A stretch of DNA of 5,867 bases, taken from Planctomycetota bacterium. Its GTDB lineage: Bacteria > Planctomycetota > Planctomycetia > Planctomycetales > Planctomycetaceae. Numbering within the stretch: position 1 is the first letter of the stretch; the number at the start of each line of letters is the position of its first letter. Below are positions 1 to 5,810 of the stretch, one piece after another. The position numbers and the translations under genes were made by a program. Where the stretch lies: NCBI GenBank assembly GCA_027622115.1, contig JAQBZS010000507.1, forward strand, positions 1-5,867. The letters run 5' to 3'. A model generated the notes under the pieces. That model saw only the letters and a program-made list of their open reading frames with translations, was not told the DNA's origin and did no database searches.

Positions 1-2
1 AA

Positions 3-77
3 TCCAAACCAAAAAAGTCCAAAGCGGTACCGGGCTACCGCACTCGAAAGGAGTCCACAGTGGCGCTGTCCAACTAA
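3..77 (+). CDS. Possible 3' end of an upstream plus-strand gene
   Basis: The reading frame from position 3 is open from the window edge to TAA at 75-77 and would end in a lysine-rich tail (SKPKKSKAVPGYRTRKE and then STVALSN). The stop is nine bases before the maf start, a spacing typical of co-transcribed genes. However, all three plus frames are open over this short stretch, and I do not recognise the peptide, so it may not be coding at all. Confidence 0.2.
   Translation, partial: SKPKKSKAVPGYRTRKESTVALSN
24..41. repeat. Inverted repeat upstream of maf
   Basis: GCGGTA and TACCGC form a perfect six-base-pair stem around the loop CCGGGC. On the minus strand it is followed by TTTGGACTTTTTT, a loose terminator-like tail; on the plus strand no T-run follows. 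It could be an end-of-transcript structure for antisense read-through from ftsI, or a leader hairpin for maf. Confidence 0.4.
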
Positions 78-86
78 CTAAGACGA

Positions 87-773
87 ATGAGCAATTGGCA
101 GATGCCGAAATCTCGAATTACCGACGTGCCGTCCGATGTCTTGCAAGGTTTGCATGTGGTACTGGCATCTCAATCGCCTCGCCGCCGTGAGTTGTTGAAG
201 TTGATCGTGGCCGAGGCGAACATCGAAGTCCGACCGCCTCGCGAAGATCGCGAAATCTCGTTTGAGGGGTTGGTGGACTGGAGCGTCATTGAACAACGCT
301 TGATATTGAACGCCCGCACGAAATGCGAAAACGTGCATTCGCCCACTCGACCAGACGTTTGCGGACCATGCATCACGTTGGCGGCCGACACGGTCATCGT
401 CGCTCAAGAAGCCGGCGAAAGACTGATCGTCTTGGAGAAGCCACCAGAACCGAACTGGCAAGCAACCGTCCGCCGTTGGTTCGAGGAATACTTGATTGGC
501 AAGACGCATTGGGCTCTGACGGGAATCTGTATCGCTTCCGGCGAGCATCGCTGCGAACGACTTGTTCGGACCGAAGTCGCATTTCGTCAAGACGGACACC
601 GTTGGCTGGAATGGTACATCGAGACGGAAGAACCTCGCGGCAAGGCCGGTGGTTACGGACTACAAGGAGCCGGAGACATTTTCGTTTCGCGAGTCGAGGG
701 AAGCATCAGCAACGTTGTTGGATTACCGCTGCACGATGTTGCCGAGGTCCTGGCTTCCTTGAGCATCGAATGA
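87..773 (+). CDS. maf: Maf-family nucleoside triphosphate pyrophosphatase (probable dTTP/UTP type)
   Basis: This 228-residue protein belongs to the Maf/HAM1-like fold of cytoplasmic nucleotide pyrophosphatases, which hydrolyse non-canonical or excess NTPs to NMP and pyrophosphate. Visible family motifs are LASQSPRRRELL (residues 26-37, phosphate-binding loop), AADTVI (99-104, with D101 the expected catalytic aspartate), the GKTHWALTG segment (138-146), and GKAGGYGLQG (185-194) followed by GSISNVVGLPL (205-215). Glutamine in GYGLQG (Q193) is the pattern of the YhdE-type dTTP/UTP enzymes rather than the YceF-type; this subfamily call is inferred from family knowledge. The protein is somewhat longer than typical Maf (about 190-200), through a 20-residue N-terminal extension and a longer loop at about 78-96 containing C80 and a CGPC (92-95). 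The start at 87 is the first ATG after an in-frame TAA at 75-77; no good Shine-Dalgarno lies at normal distance, so M6 (102) or a later start remains possible. The gene converges on ftsI with a 2-base gap. Confidence 0.95.
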   Translation: MSNWQMPKSRITDVPSDVLQGLHVVLASQSPRRRELLKLIVAEANIEVRPPREDREISFEGLVDWSVIEQRLILNARTKCENVHSPTRPDVCGPCITLAADTVIVAQEAGERLIVLEKPPEPNWQATVRRWFEEYLIGKTHWALTGICIASGEHRCERLVRTEVAFRQDGHRWLEWYIETEEPRGKAGGYGLQGAGDIFVSRVEGSISNVVGLPLHDVAEVLASLSIE

Positions 774-775
774 CC

Positions 776-3010
776 CTACGGCGCGACTCGCAGGTGGATG
801 AGCGCCTTTTGAAGAATCGTACCGGCCGTCGGCGCGGCGACCGTGCCGCCGAAATGCAGGCCTGGTCCGGTCGGTTCATCCGCCACCACGAACACCATCA
901 CTTTCGGCGACTTGACGGGTGCTCCACATATGAAAGAGCACACCACGGCGGTTCGCGAATACGTCCCCGTGTCGGGGTCGAGCTTCTGAGACGTTCCAGT
1001 CTTGCCGAAGGCTGCGTAGTTCTGGACGTTCGCTCGACGGCCCGTTCCGCGCGCGATGACTTGAGCCAGTGGTTCCTCCACAAGCCATTTGGCAATCTCG
1101 GGTTCCACGGCGGCGGATAGGATTTTCGGTGTCACGGATTCTTGCGGAGACTCGCCGTTCAAACGCGCTAGCACGGGCAAGTGTTTAAGAACCAAGTGCG
1201 GCTGCGGCAGTTTGCCGGAATTTGCCAACCCCGCTTGAGCCGTAATCATCTGTAACGGCGTCACCGCGATCTCCTGCCCCATCGGCACGGAACCGGTCGA
1301 GTAGGGATCCCACTGAGCGAGCGGCCGAACGATGCCGGACAATTCGCCGGACAATTCGATGCCGGTCGGTCGTCCGAACCCGAATCGCGTCACCGCCTCG
1401 TGCAATCCCTCGTTTTGTAGACGCTCGCCGATCTTCGCCATGCCGATGTTGCTGGACTTCACCAAGATGTCCGTCACCGACAACGAGCCGTAACTGTGGT
1501 GGTCGTGCAAAACTCGGCGACCCATGCGATAGGCCCCATTCCCGCAGTGAATCGATTCACCGCGTTTTATGAGTTGCCGCTGCAAGGCCCACGCCACAAT
1601 CAACGGCTTGATCGTTGAACCCGGCTCGTAGATGGACGACATCGCCGAATTCTTCCAAGCATCGTCGGGAACCTCCGCGGGAAGGTTGGGGTCGAATGTC
1701 GGTCGAGACGACATGGCCAAGATTTCGCCGTTGGTGCAATCCATGACGATCGCGCACGCGGACTTCGGCTGCCATTGTTTGACGAGCTGGTTCAACTCGC
1801 GTTCGACGTGCAGTTGAATCACTGAGTCGACGGTCAGCATCACCGTATGCCCGCGATGGGGTGCTCGCGCGATTTCCTCGCGTACATTGACGACGACTCC
1901 GCGAGCGTCGCGGTCCAACAGGCGTTCGCCATCGCGACCAGCCAACAGGTCGTCGCAACTTTGTTCAATGCCCCCGCGACCGATGCCGTCGATATCTCGC
2001 AGTCCCAACACGTGAGCCGCCAGCGGACCTTGTGGGTACTGCCGCATGTACTCCTTGCGGAACCCCCAAGTGCCGTCGGGTAGATCCAGTCGCTCGATGA
2101 TCTCGGCATCTGCTTCCGTCAAACGGCGCTTGATCCACAGAAATCGTTTCGTGCGGTGCCGCATGATCCGCTCGAACACCGCGTCGGCATCGAGGCCCAG
2201 CGGTTCGGAGACTCGCATGGCAAACCGCCACGGTTGCTCGATGCGTTTGGGGTCCACAAACAGGCTACGGCTCTTGACCGTGGTGGCCAGCAGGCGACCG
2301 TGTCGATCCACGATGTCGCCCGGACGCGCGTGAATGGATTCGACGTACAGCCGTTGTTGTCGGGCTCGCAACGCGAAGTCCGGCTGCGCAATGGCTTGCA
2401 GGAAGACCAAGCGTCCGATGAGCACCATCCACACGGACAGCACAACGGCCATGACAAATCGCAGACGCCATTTGGAAATCGGTCGAATTCGAGTCGCCGG
2501 CTCTTCAGTCAGAAAGTCATCGACAGCGAGGTGGCCGGGGTTGGAATCAATTTCCGGATACGAACTGAGTGCCGCTGTTTCGAGTGGTTCCGATTCAGGT
2601 GCGTTCTTGGTGTCGTTGTCACGGATTGAGTCGGTTTCAGGTTTGTCATCCAATTCGCAAACCGGCGCGGTCTCAGCCGTTGCATCATCGGGTGCGACGT
2701 GCGGCGGATCGATTCGTTGAAAGCGTTTCCCTACCGACGATTGTCGCGAGCGCTTGCGACGCGAACGTTTGTTACCACCTTTCGAAGCCGAACCAATATC
2801 AACCGGTGTATCGGCCTCGGCTTGCAGTTGATGAGCCGGCGCTTCGGCTGCGGCCTGCAAGTCACTTGGCGATTCGATCGTCGCTTGATTTGAAGTGGAC
2901 TGCACCGATTCGACTTCTTGCGTGGGCGCTGAACCACCGGACGATCCGTCGGGTCGATGTCCGCGCCGTCGGCGCTTGCCTTTTCGTTGTCCATCCCACT
3001 CGACGAGCAT
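776..3010 (-). CDS. ftsI: FtsI/PBP3-type septal peptidoglycan transpeptidase (class B PBP) with long cytoplasmic tail
   Basis: This is a class B penicillin-binding protein that cross-links septal peptidoglycan outside the inner membrane. From the start at 3010 it has 744 residues: a charged low-complexity cytoplasmic tail (1-180) with Arg/Lys patches near 8-18 and 77-99 and an acidic stretch near 106-172; one membrane segment (about 185-204); the pedestal domain opening with RPGDIVDRHGRLLA (229-242); then the transpeptidase domain. All three active-site motifs are present: STIK (465-468, nucleophile serine 465), SSN (519-521) and KTG (670-672), plus the conserved MGQEIAVTPLQM (577-588). There is no PASTA extension, so it is FtsI-like rather than SpoVD/PBP2x-like. 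E. coli FtsI is 588 residues; the excess is mostly the tail. An upstream in-frame ATG at 3052 would overlap the preceding gene by 31 bases. I prefer 3010 because GGAG (3020-3017) sits six bases before it and the preceding stop is just upstream. It is probably co-transcribed with the FtsL-like gene. Confidence 0.95.
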   Translation of the reverse strand: MLVEWDGQRKGKRRRRGHRPDGSSGGSAPTQEVESVQSTSNQATIESPSDLQAAAEAPAHQLQAEADTPVDIGSASKGGNKRSRRKRSRQSSVGKRFQRIDPPHVAPDDATAETAPVCELDDKPETDSIRDNDTKNAPESEPLETAALSSYPEIDSNPGHLAVDDFLTEEPATRIRPISKWRLRFVMAVVLSVWMVLIGRLVFLQAIAQPDFALRARQQRLYVESIHARPGDIVDRHGRLLATTVKSRSLFVDPKRIEQPWRFAMRVSEPLGLDADAVFERIMRHRTKRFLWIKRRLTEADAEIIERLDLPDGTWGFRKEYMRQYPQGPLAAHVLGLRDIDGIGRGGIEQSCDDLLAGRDGERLLDRDARGVVVNVREEIARAPHRGHTVMLTVDSVIQLHVERELNQLVKQWQPKSACAIVMDCTNGEILAMSSRPTFDPNLPAEVPDDAWKNSAMSSIYEPGSTIKPLIVAWALQRQLIKRGESIHCGNGAYRMGRRVLHDHHSYGSLSVTDILVKSSNIGMAKIGERLQNEGLHEAVTRFGFGRPTGIELSGELSGIVRPLAQWDPYSTGSVPMGQEIAVTPLQMITAQAGLANSGKLPQPHLVLKHLPVLARLNGESPQESVTPKILSAAVEPEIAKWLVEEPLAQVIARGTGRRANVQNYAAFGKTGTSQKLDPDTGTYSRTAVVCSFICGAPVKSPKVMVFVVADEPTGPGLHFGGTVAAPTAGTILQKALIHLRVAP
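780..810 (+). terminator. Possible maf terminator embedded in the 3' end of ftsI
   Basis: Seven bases after the maf stop, GGCG (780-783) and CTC (787-789) can pair with GAG (800-802) and CGCC (803-806), with a three-base bulge and a ten-base loop, followed by TTTT (807-810). This is a weak but correctly placed intrinsic-terminator shape for plus-strand transcription. It lies in the coding end of ftsI because the two genes leave no free space. Confidence 0.3.
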
Positions 3011-3016
3011 GGCCCG

Positions 3017-3020
3017 CTCC
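3017..3020 (-). promoter_or_regulatory. Shine-Dalgarno site that fixes the ftsI start
   Basis: Read on the minus strand, the sequence after the FtsL-like stop is TAGCGGAGCGGGCCATG. GGAG is six bases before the ATG at 3010 and starts two bases after the TAG stop. No comparable site precedes the alternative ATG at 3052, which lies inside the upstream gene. Terminating ribosomes could re-initiate here. Confidence 0.6.
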
Positions 3021-3021
3021 G

Positions 3022-3327
3022 CTAGCGACTGGCTGGTGTCGAACGCTGCCACGTCAGCAGCGGAAGCCTGCGAGAAGTCGTCTTGACCGGACCCTTGGGC
3101 TGTTCGAGTTTCGTCTCGTTGCGTTCAATCGAATCCATCACGCGAGTCGGCGCGCCCAACTGCTGAGTCAGCAGTCGCAGCTTGGCGTGACGTTCGAGCA
3201 ACACTTCACTGCGGTAATACTGTCGGCTGACTTCGCGACGTAACTCAAGCATGCGTTTCTCAAGCGCCACCCCGAGGAGCGAGGTCAACACAACCAACGC
3301 AATGGCGGCACCGAAGCGAAAGATCAT
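3022..3327 (-). CDS. FtsL/DivIC-like small division membrane protein
   Basis: This 101-residue protein begins MIFRFG, has one membrane segment at about 4-20 (AAIALVVLTSLLGVALE), then a charged helical stretch (about 21-60, KRMLELRREVSRQYYRSEVL and onward) that suits a coiled coil, and a basic Pro/Ser/Thr-rich tail. The size, a short cytoplasmic end, one membrane span with an extracytoplasmic coiled coil, and the position directly upstream of ftsI all match FtsL, which partners FtsQ/DivIB and FtsB/DivIC in activating the FtsWI synthase. FtsL sequences are too divergent to recognise by motif, so the assignment rests on topology and context. The reading frame stays open upstream to 3462, but that extension crosses the terminator hairpin and encodes no convincing protein, so the ATG at 3327 is chosen although it lacks a clear Shine-Dalgarno. 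Its TAG stop (3024-3022) lies 11 bases before the ftsI start, suggesting translational coupling. Confidence 0.75.
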   Translation of the reverse strand: MIFRFGAAIALVVLTSLLGVALEKRMLELRREVSRQYYRSEVLLERHAKLRLLTQQLGAPTRVMDSIERNETKLEQPKGPVKTTSRRLPLLTWQRSTPASR

Positions 3328-3415
3328 GATTTGATTTGCGATCGATGGTTGTCGATTGAGGGTGCTTGACAGCGAGGTCGATTCGAACCGCACGTCGTCA
3401 CGTTGAACCGCGCAT
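3328..3415 (-). other. Leader region of the ftsL-ftsI unit, no recognisable promoter
   Basis: This is the stretch between the terminator T-run and the FtsL-like start. If the terminator is efficient, a promoter for ftsL-ftsI should lie here or read-through must supply transcription. I see no convincing -35/-10 pair of the sigma-70 type and no Shine-Dalgarno near the ATG; the sequence just before the start is AT-rich (CGCAAATCAAATC), as is common where initiation does not depend on a strong ribosome-binding site. Confidence 0.35.
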
Positions 3416-3441
3416 AAAAAAACGGCCTCGATTGAGGCCGT
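3416..3441 (-). terminator. Intrinsic (rho-independent) terminator after the LysM gene
   Basis: On the minus strand a perfect 8-base-pair stem, ACGGCCTC pairing with GAGGCCGT around the four-base loop AATC, is followed at once by a run of seven T residues (3422-3416; the first T is the last base of the stem). This is a textbook intrinsic terminator, located 34 bases after the stop codon of the LysM gene and about 90 bases before the FtsL-like start. There is no T-run on the plus-strand side, so it is directional. It implies that most rsmH-LysM transcription ends here. Confidence 0.88.
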
Positions 3442-3460
3442 CGCTCGGCTGATGTCCGAC

Positions 3461-3476
3461 AAACCTCTCTAGGTTT
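3461..3476 (-). repeat. Small inverted repeat overlapping the LysM gene stop codon
   Basis: AAACCT and AGGTTT form a perfect six-base inverted repeat around a four-base loop, and the repeat includes part of the TAA stop (3477-3475). It lies just upstream of the terminator hairpin in the transcript. It may be a minor mRNA 3'-end structure or chance; the stem is AT-rich and weak. Confidence 0.4.
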
Positions 3477-5505
3477 ATCGGTTGTTTTGTCCGCGTCCGA
3501 CGATGCGGACATTGCTGGCATCGGCAGGGAGTCGCAAGACAGTTCCGATAGGCAGTTTGTCCGGGTTCTTCACGTGACTCTGATTGAGCTTGTAAATCTG
3601 AATCCACCGAGACGCACGGCCCAAATGCTGTTGGGCGATTGCTCCCAACGTGTCACTCGCACCGGCTCGATAGGCCGGATTGCCGTCGCTGTCGATGAAG
3701 AAGCCAGGACGTTCCTGACTCACACCCGCGACCGTGTTGCCGAGATCGCTGGGGCAAAGCTTCGGATACTTCGCGTGCAGCGTCGCAACCGGTGGGATCA
3801 GCACCTTCATCGCCGGTCGCATCTTGCGGGCATCCGGAATTCTCGTCGAGTTGTATGCACCCAGGGCCTGGTTGTATCGACCGGTTTGATAGTACTTGCG
3901 AGAGATCGTCCAAAAGTTTTCACCCACATCAACCACGTGAACTCGTGCTCGAGCCCGTGGATCGGCGTTCGCTGCACCCGTGCGATCCAACGTGAACTCT
4001 TGGGGCTCCGCTCGGAATGTACCGGTTACCGGCGGTGATACCGGTCGCAACGCATCGAGTGGTTGAACCGGACGAATCGGGTCAGCCGAGAAGCCGGGGT
4101 CGCCGGTGTTCGCTTGCCCTTCGATCGGCATTGTCGTTTCACGAATGATCCGTGGTTCGCCGTTGGCCGGAGTTGCCGGGCGATTCCGTTCGAGCAGCGC
4201 GTCCAATTCCGCAGCACCCGCTGGAGTTGTCGTGTTTCCGGCAGCGGGCGTTTTGCTGCCATCTTCGAACTTGAAGGCATTCCCGTTCTGTGCAAAGGCA
4301 TCCGTGTTGGCGAGCGGCGTTGCCGCCGAATTGGGATTCGTGGTTGGTCCGTTCTCTTCAAACAGCGGATGAACTTGAGTGGAGGCCGTGTTCGACGACA
4401 CAACATGAACCGGTTGCCGAACTTCGCCCGAGTTGCCGCGCTCGATCGGTTGCTGAAAGGCATCCGTCAATTCACCGGGCGGCGTTCTTTCCGGAATCGT
4501 GTTTTGCTCGAACGGAACGAGATTCGGGTCGTCGAGCGAGACAGTGCGTGGCTGCTCAACCGGCTGAAGCACATGCGCCGGTTGATTTGCAGGAGTGGAC
4601 GATCCCGGCGTCGCGAACGGATTGAATTCATTGAGACCTTGCCCGTTCGACTGCCCCGTCGCAGCAGGTTCGATCGGCCTCGCCGTTCCCGGCGATTGGC
4701 CAGCCGGAAGTTGTCCGAACGGATTTTCCATGCTTCCAGCAACCGGCGTGTTTGCGGCCTCGACCCGAGTCGGAAGTGTTTGGACTCCGGTTGCACCGTT
4801 TGGCACTTTGCTTTGATCGAAGCCGATCGGCTGAATGACACCCGTTGGCTGCGGTCCACCGACAACTGCCGGGGGCTCGGTTTGATGTGGGATGCCATGC
4901 TCATGCGGATGCGGATGCGGATTGACGGTCGAAGCATCCTCTTTGGGTACGACCGACTTTCCCGCGAGTTGTTTCGTTTTTGAATCCGCAGTGATGCCGT
5001 CAATGTTGAGTACGGTTTGTTCGTTGGTCTTGCGATAGACCACGAATCCGAATGCACCGAGCAACAACAGAATCAATGCCATACCGATTTTTGTTTCGCG
5101 AGCCATCCCTGATCTCCTTGACGAAAACCCCCAGTCCTCGTCGTCAGTTTTATTTGGGGTTGAGTCCCCTTCTGGTGTCTCGACCGCAGCCGATGCACCC
5201 GAGATTTCGTCCGAGGACTCGATCGACGCCGAGCCGTCCGACTGTGTCGCATCCTCCGTGTCTTGATACGAGTCGTCCGTGTGTCTGCCGTTTTCGTGCC
5301 GGTCAGCGCTGTGTTGGTCAACCTGGTGCCGGTCGGCCACATGGCTTGTCGTCCGACTTGTCACTGCGGTTTCAAATTGAAATCCGAACCCCGGATTCTT
5401 CCGTGCTGCGTCGTTGCCGTTTTCCGCAATCAGACCGTCGGTCGACGACAGCAAATTTTCGGCGGCCGCCAGCAGGCTGTCGTCGGACAGATCGCCATCG
5501 GACAT
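3475..5505 (-). CDS. Single-pass membrane protein with two C-terminal LysM-type modules
   Basis: From the ATG at 5505 this is a 676-residue protein. Residues 1-133 form an acidic, Ser/His/Asp-rich cytoplasmic tail. About 140-157 is a membrane segment (IGMALILLLLGAFGFVVY). Residues 160-515 are a long Pro/Asn/Thr-rich linker with a His-Pro tract (196-206) and NPF-type repeats. Two LysM-type modules close the protein: about 522-572 (VHVVDVGENFWTISRKYY ... VLIPP) and 612-662 (YRAGASDTLGAIAQQHLG ... GTVLRLP). LysM modules bind N-acetylglucosamine polymers such as peptidoglycan, so the protein probably ties the membrane to the wall. No catalytic domain is visible. The start is uncertain. The frame extends to an ATG at 5700, but that would overlap rsmH by 106 bases and those residues look like its shadow. 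An internal ATG at 5106 has a strong Shine-Dalgarno and gives a 543-residue form starting MARETKIGM just before the membrane segment. I chose 5505 as the first ATG after the rsmH stop because the codons between 5505 and 5106 look genuinely coding. Confidence 0.85.
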   Translation of the reverse strand: MSDGDLSDDSLLAAAENLLSSTDGLIAENGNDAARKNPGFGFQFETAVTSRTTSHVADRHQVDQHSADRHENGRHTDDSYQDTEDATQSDGSASIESSDEISGASAAVETPEGDSTPNKTDDEDWGFSSRRSGMARETKIGMALILLLLGAFGFVVYRKTNEQTVLNIDGITADSKTKQLAGKSVVPKEDASTVNPHPHPHEHGIPHQTEPPAVVGGPQPTGVIQPIGFDQSKVPNGATGVQTLPTRVEAANTPVAGSMENPFGQLPAGQSPGTARPIEPAATGQSNGQGLNEFNPFATPGSSTPANQPAHVLQPVEQPRTVSLDDPNLVPFEQNTIPERTPPGELTDAFQQPIERGNSGEVRQPVHVVSSNTASTQVHPLFEENGPTTNPNSAATPLANTDAFAQNGNAFKFEDGSKTPAAGNTTTPAGAAELDALLERNRPATPANGEPRIIRETTMPIEGQANTGDPGFSADPIRPVQPLDALRPVSPPVTGTFRAEPQEFTLDRTGAANADPRARARVHVVDVGENFWTISRKYYQTGRYNQALGAYNSTRIPDARKMRPAMKVLIPPVATLHAKYPKLCPSDLGNTVAGVSQERPGFFIDSDGNPAYRAGASDTLGAIAQQHLGRASRWIQIYKLNQSHVKNPDKLPIGTVLRLPADASNVRIVGRGQNNR
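4903..4920 (-). repeat. Three tandem 6-base units encoding a His-Pro tract
   Basis: ATGCGG is repeated three times in the plus-strand text (4903-4920). In the LysM gene, on the minus strand, it encodes Pro-His pairs within PHPHPHEHGIPH, shortly after the membrane segment. It is a small in-frame microsatellite inside a coding region. Confidence 0.7.
5114..5119 (-). promoter_or_regulatory. Strong internal Shine-Dalgarno before an alternative LysM-protein start
   Basis: On the minus strand AAGGAG (5119-5114) is followed by a seven-base spacer and the in-frame ATG at 5106. It is the best ribosome-binding site in the window. The codons forming it (TCA AGG AGA TCA) include the unusual arginine codons AGG and AGA. 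It may mark the true start or an internal start for a shorter, tail-less form. Confidence 0.5.
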
Positions 5506-5594
5506 GCCTTGATCCGCCAACTCGTCGTCGGACGCGTCGGAATCCCGTGTCGAGGAATTCGAACGTTGAGAACCCGAACGCTCGTGCGGGAACC

Positions 5595-5810
5595 CTAATC
5601 GGTCTTCATCGCCGCCCTGAGCTTCGCGGTGCGACTGCGAGGGTTGAGACGCTGCTCGGCCGGAGTGGCGGTGACCGGTTTTGTTGTGAGGTTTTGCCAT
5701 TGGCTTTGAACTCGAAACGTCTGTTTCACCAATCGATCTTCGAGCGAATGGAAGGTCAACACGACCACTCGCCCGCCAGGTTTAAGGACGCTGTCTAAGA
5801 ACGCGTGCAA
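5595..5810 (-). CDS. rsmH: RsmH (MraW) C-terminal fragment, 16S rRNA C1402 N4-methyltransferase, upstream part missing
   Basis: About 71 codons encode the C-terminal part of RsmH, the SAM-dependent enzyme that methylates N4 of cytosine 1402 in 16S rRNA and classically heads the dcw cluster. Recognisable family signatures are LKPGGRVVVLTFHSLEDRLVK, then TTKPVTATPAEQ and NPRSRTAKLRAA just before the TAG stop (5597-5595). The N-terminal SAM-binding part, normally over 200 residues, is absent. In this frame a TAG occurs at 5816-5814, two codons upstream of the TTG at 5810, and none of the three minus-strand frames further right encodes the expected VNxEL-type helix or the RxFQALRI motif that should precede LKPGGR. 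The piece is therefore truncated, frameshifted, deleted or joined to foreign sequence at the window edge. The listed upstream end is a boundary of recognisable sequence, not a real start codon. The next gene downstream is the LysM protein. Confidence 0.8.
   Translation of the reverse strand: MHAFLDSVLKPGGRVVVLTFHSLEDRLVKQTFRVQSQWQNLTTKPVTATPAEQRLNPRSRTAKLRAAMKTD

Noticed and set aside
47..77. AAAGGAG followed six bases later by a GTG mini-frame of five codons ending before maf
   Set aside because: It may be a leader peptide but is equally explained by the tail of an upstream gene in the same frame or by chance; the peptide VALSN has no attenuation-type codon pattern.
323..1120. Long plus-strand open frame (265 codons) crossing the maf-ftsI junction
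   Set aside because: It overlaps maf in another frame and ftsI in antisense, and its translation is Arg/Ser-rich shadow composition with no family motif; both overlapped genes have clear catalytic motifs.
1334..1357. Tandem 12-base direct repeat (GCCGGACAATTC twice) inside ftsI
   Set aside because: It encodes ELSGELSG at a place where class B PBPs normally have a similar GE-containing segment of the same length, so it is not an insertion and is probably a chance similarity within coding sequence.
3011..3052. Earlier ftsI start at 3052
   Set aside because: It overlaps the FtsL-like gene by 31 bases and lacks a ribosome-binding site, whereas the ATG at 3010 has GGAG at a six-base spacing immediately after the upstream stop.
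3328..3462. Extension of the FtsL-like frame to an ATG at 3462
   Set aside because: It would place the terminator hairpin inside the gene and nearly abut the LysM stop; the extra residues precede a clean membrane-anchor start at 3327.
5506..5700. N-terminal extension of the LysM protein to the ATG at 5700
   Set aside because: It would overlap the well-conserved RsmH C-terminus by 106 bases, has no Shine-Dalgarno, and its first 34 residues look like a shadow of rsmH.
5052..5798. Plus-strand open frame of 248 codons opposite the LysM gene N-terminal part and rsmH
   Set aside because: The translation is Arg/Pro/Ser-rich, typical of the antisense of a GC-biased gene. It runs antisense to recognisable RsmH sequence at one end and the membrane segment at the other.
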